Shown: one piece after another, positions 62,955 through 64,000 of the stretch
Layout of the letters: each line of letters starts with the position of its first letter
How positions within the stretch are numbered: the stretch's first letter is position 1
Assembly (NCBI RefSeq): GCF_022347725.1
Contig: NZ_JAKRGB010000007.1
Coordinates: 62,001-126,000, forward strand
Length of the DNA: 64,000 nt
Reading direction: 5' to 3'
Source: Ruegeria sp. Ofav3-42
GTDB taxonomy: Bacteria; Pseudomonadota; Alphaproteobacteria; Rhodobacterales; Rhodobacteraceae
Made by a program: the position numbers and the translations under genes
Notes under the pieces: generated by a model
The model's database searches: none
The model's input: only the letters and a program-made list of their open reading frames with translations
Told to the model about the DNA's origin: nothing

Positions 62955-64000
62955 AGGTTACCGACCTGATCAACCCTTTCAAGAACATCGAAACGCCCCC
63001 ACCGCAAACACTGGGGGCGTTCATTCGCTGGTGCTTGTCAGGGGCCTGGCCGATGATATTCGTTGCGGCCTTCTTCTCGGCCATGGCGGGCGCGATGGAG
63101 GCCGGAACGGCCTGGGTTCTGGGTTTTGTAATCGACATTGCGACGACAAGCGGGCCAGATGACTTTCTGACTGCCAGCAACGTTTGGATGATGCTTGGGG
63201 CCGTGGCGTTTTTCATGGTGCTGCGCCCGATTTTGTTTGGTCTGTCGGCCTATTCGAACGCCTATGTTGTCATGCCGAATATCACGCCGCTGGTTCTGGC
63301 CAAGCTGAACCGGTGGACGCTGGGCCAGTCGGTGACCTATTTCGACGACGATTTTGCAGGTCGCATCGCGCAAAAACAGATGCAAACGTCTAACGCGATG
63401 GCCTCGGTGGTGTCCGAAACGATCAGCGCAATAGTGTTCGCTCTGGCCTCGCTTGTGGGCTCATTGCTTTTGTTAGGGTCTATTCATCCGCTGGTCATGT
63501 TGCCCTTTTCGGTTTGGCTGGCCGTGTATTTCCTGCTGATCCGCTGGTATCTGCCGCGCATCCGTAAACGGTCGGCCGCAAGGGCTGGCGCGCGCGCCAT
63601 GGTCTCGGGTCAGGTCGTCGACACGATCACCAACATCAAGACTGTCAAGCTGTTTGCCCATTCCGACTTCGAGGATCAGGCCGCGCGAAATTCCATGGTT
63701 GATCTGCGCGACAAGATGCTGGCATTCGGCAGCTTGTCGGCCAGCTTCCGTTTGATCCTGATGTTGCTGGCGGGGGTGCTGCCCGTTTTGTTGATCGGGG
63801 CGACCTTGTGGCTGTGGCAAGCCGGCGCTGCGACTGCCGGAGATATCGTGGCCGCAGGTGCCGTGTCGATCCGCATTGCACAGATGACGGGTTGGGTCAG
63901 TTTCACGTTGATGGGTCTTTATGCCAATGTGGGTGAGATCGAAAATGGCATGAAGACGCTGGCCAAACGTGAACGGGTTGAAGACCAGACCGACGCGACC
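62951..64000 (+). CDS. ABC half-transporter, second of a pair (runs off the window)
   Basis: 350 residues of the transmembrane part of a second exporter: MKVTDLINPFKNIETPPPQTLGAFIRW, with helices including MIFVAAFFSAMAGAMEAG, VWMMLGAVAFFMVLRPILFG, SAIVFALASLVGSLLLLGSI and SFRLILMLLAGVLPVLLIGA. It shares FDDDFAGRIAQKQMQTS with FENDFAGRIANRIMQTP in its partner. The nucleotide-binding domain lies beyond 64000, so whether its catalytic Glu is intact cannot be told. Confidence 0.92.
   Translation, partial: MKVTDLINPFKNIETPPPQTLGAFIRWCLSGAWPMIFVAAFFSAMAGAMEAGTAWVLGFVIDIATTSGPDDFLTASNVWMMLGAVAFFMVLRPILFGLSAYSNAYVVMPNITPLVLAKLNRWTLGQSVTYFDDDFAGRIAQKQMQTSNAMASVVSETISAIVFALASLVGSLLLLGSIHPLVMLPFSVWLAVYFLLIRWYLPRIRKRSAARAGARAMVSGQVVDTITNIKTVKLFAHSDFEDQAARNSMVDLRDKMLAFGSLSASFRLILMLLAGVLPVLLIGATLWLWQAGAATAGDIVAAGAVSIRIAQMTGWVSFTLMGLYANVGEIENGMKTLAKRERVEDQTDAT

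Noticed and set aside
1..64000. CRISPR arrays, tRNA/rRNA genes, insertion sequences, integrases
   Set aside because: Scanning gaps by eye gave no repeated spacer pattern, cloverleaf, transposase or terminal repeats.

Overview
The window is about 64 kb of chromosome from an alphaproteobacterium, most likely a Rhodobacterales/Roseobacteraceae member (Ruegeria-like). This rests on the regA-senC-regB redox cluster, an HslV with a short propeptide, the tsaE-amgK-murU-addB-addA-trxA string, HemJ in place of HemG/HemY, the DUF1127 gene, and the origin-proximal order maf | hemJ-rho-mnmE-mnmG-rsmG-parA-parB. I found no rRNA, tRNA, CRISPR array, insertion sequence or prophage. Nearly all the DNA is dense housekeeping sequence with many ATGA start/stop overlaps.

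Layout. 1-5.1 kb: 5' end of ahcY with a structured leader, three small or hypothetical genes (one AT-rich), then regA, senC and regB. 5.2-15.6 kb: a PAS-only DivL-like regulator, then tsaE, amgK, murU, addB, addA and trxA. 15.6-21.6 kb: an FkbM methyltransferase, a coupled pair of Lin0512-family genes, a DUF1127 gene, and hslV and hslU separated by an MFS gene and a Tat-exported DM13 gene. 21.7-27.4 kb: a DUF900 lipoprotein hydrolase, a second MFS carrier, smr/mltA/tim44-like on the minus strand, fxsA and secB. 27.5-38 kb: dnaQ, coaE, aroE and maf run left and hemJ, rho, mnmE, mnmG, rsmG, parA and parB run right from a 404-bp AT-rich gap. That gap has a perfect DnaA box, further DnaA-like boxes, a perfect IHF consensus and pyrimidine-rich AT tracts, and is the best candidate for the chromosomal origin. 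Two perfect 16-bp parS sites lie about 3.4 and 5.3 kb from it.

38-53 kb: DUF454, hemW, rdgB and rph on the minus strand; hrcA-grpE; mutS; maeB; rbsK; msrA; an SCP2 protein; argG; an unknown membrane protein; ilvA. 53.1-55.8 kb: a surface-glycan-type methyltransferase followed in the -1 frame by a glycosyltransferase. They are joined at an A10 tract with a canonical slippery heptamer, so the two may be made as one fused enzyme. 55.9-57.7 kb: a divergent Hpt protein and a receiver-PP2C phosphatase. 57.7-64 kb: two Nudix genes, hslO, cca, and a pair of half-ABC exporters preceded by an 8-codon reading frame with a strong ribosome binding site.

The most rewarding second looks are the MT/GT slippery junction, the origin with parS sites placed between Shine-Dalgarno and start codon, the ahcY leader hairpins, the Lin0512 pair, the DivL-like PAS-only protein, and the leader peptide before the ABC pair.
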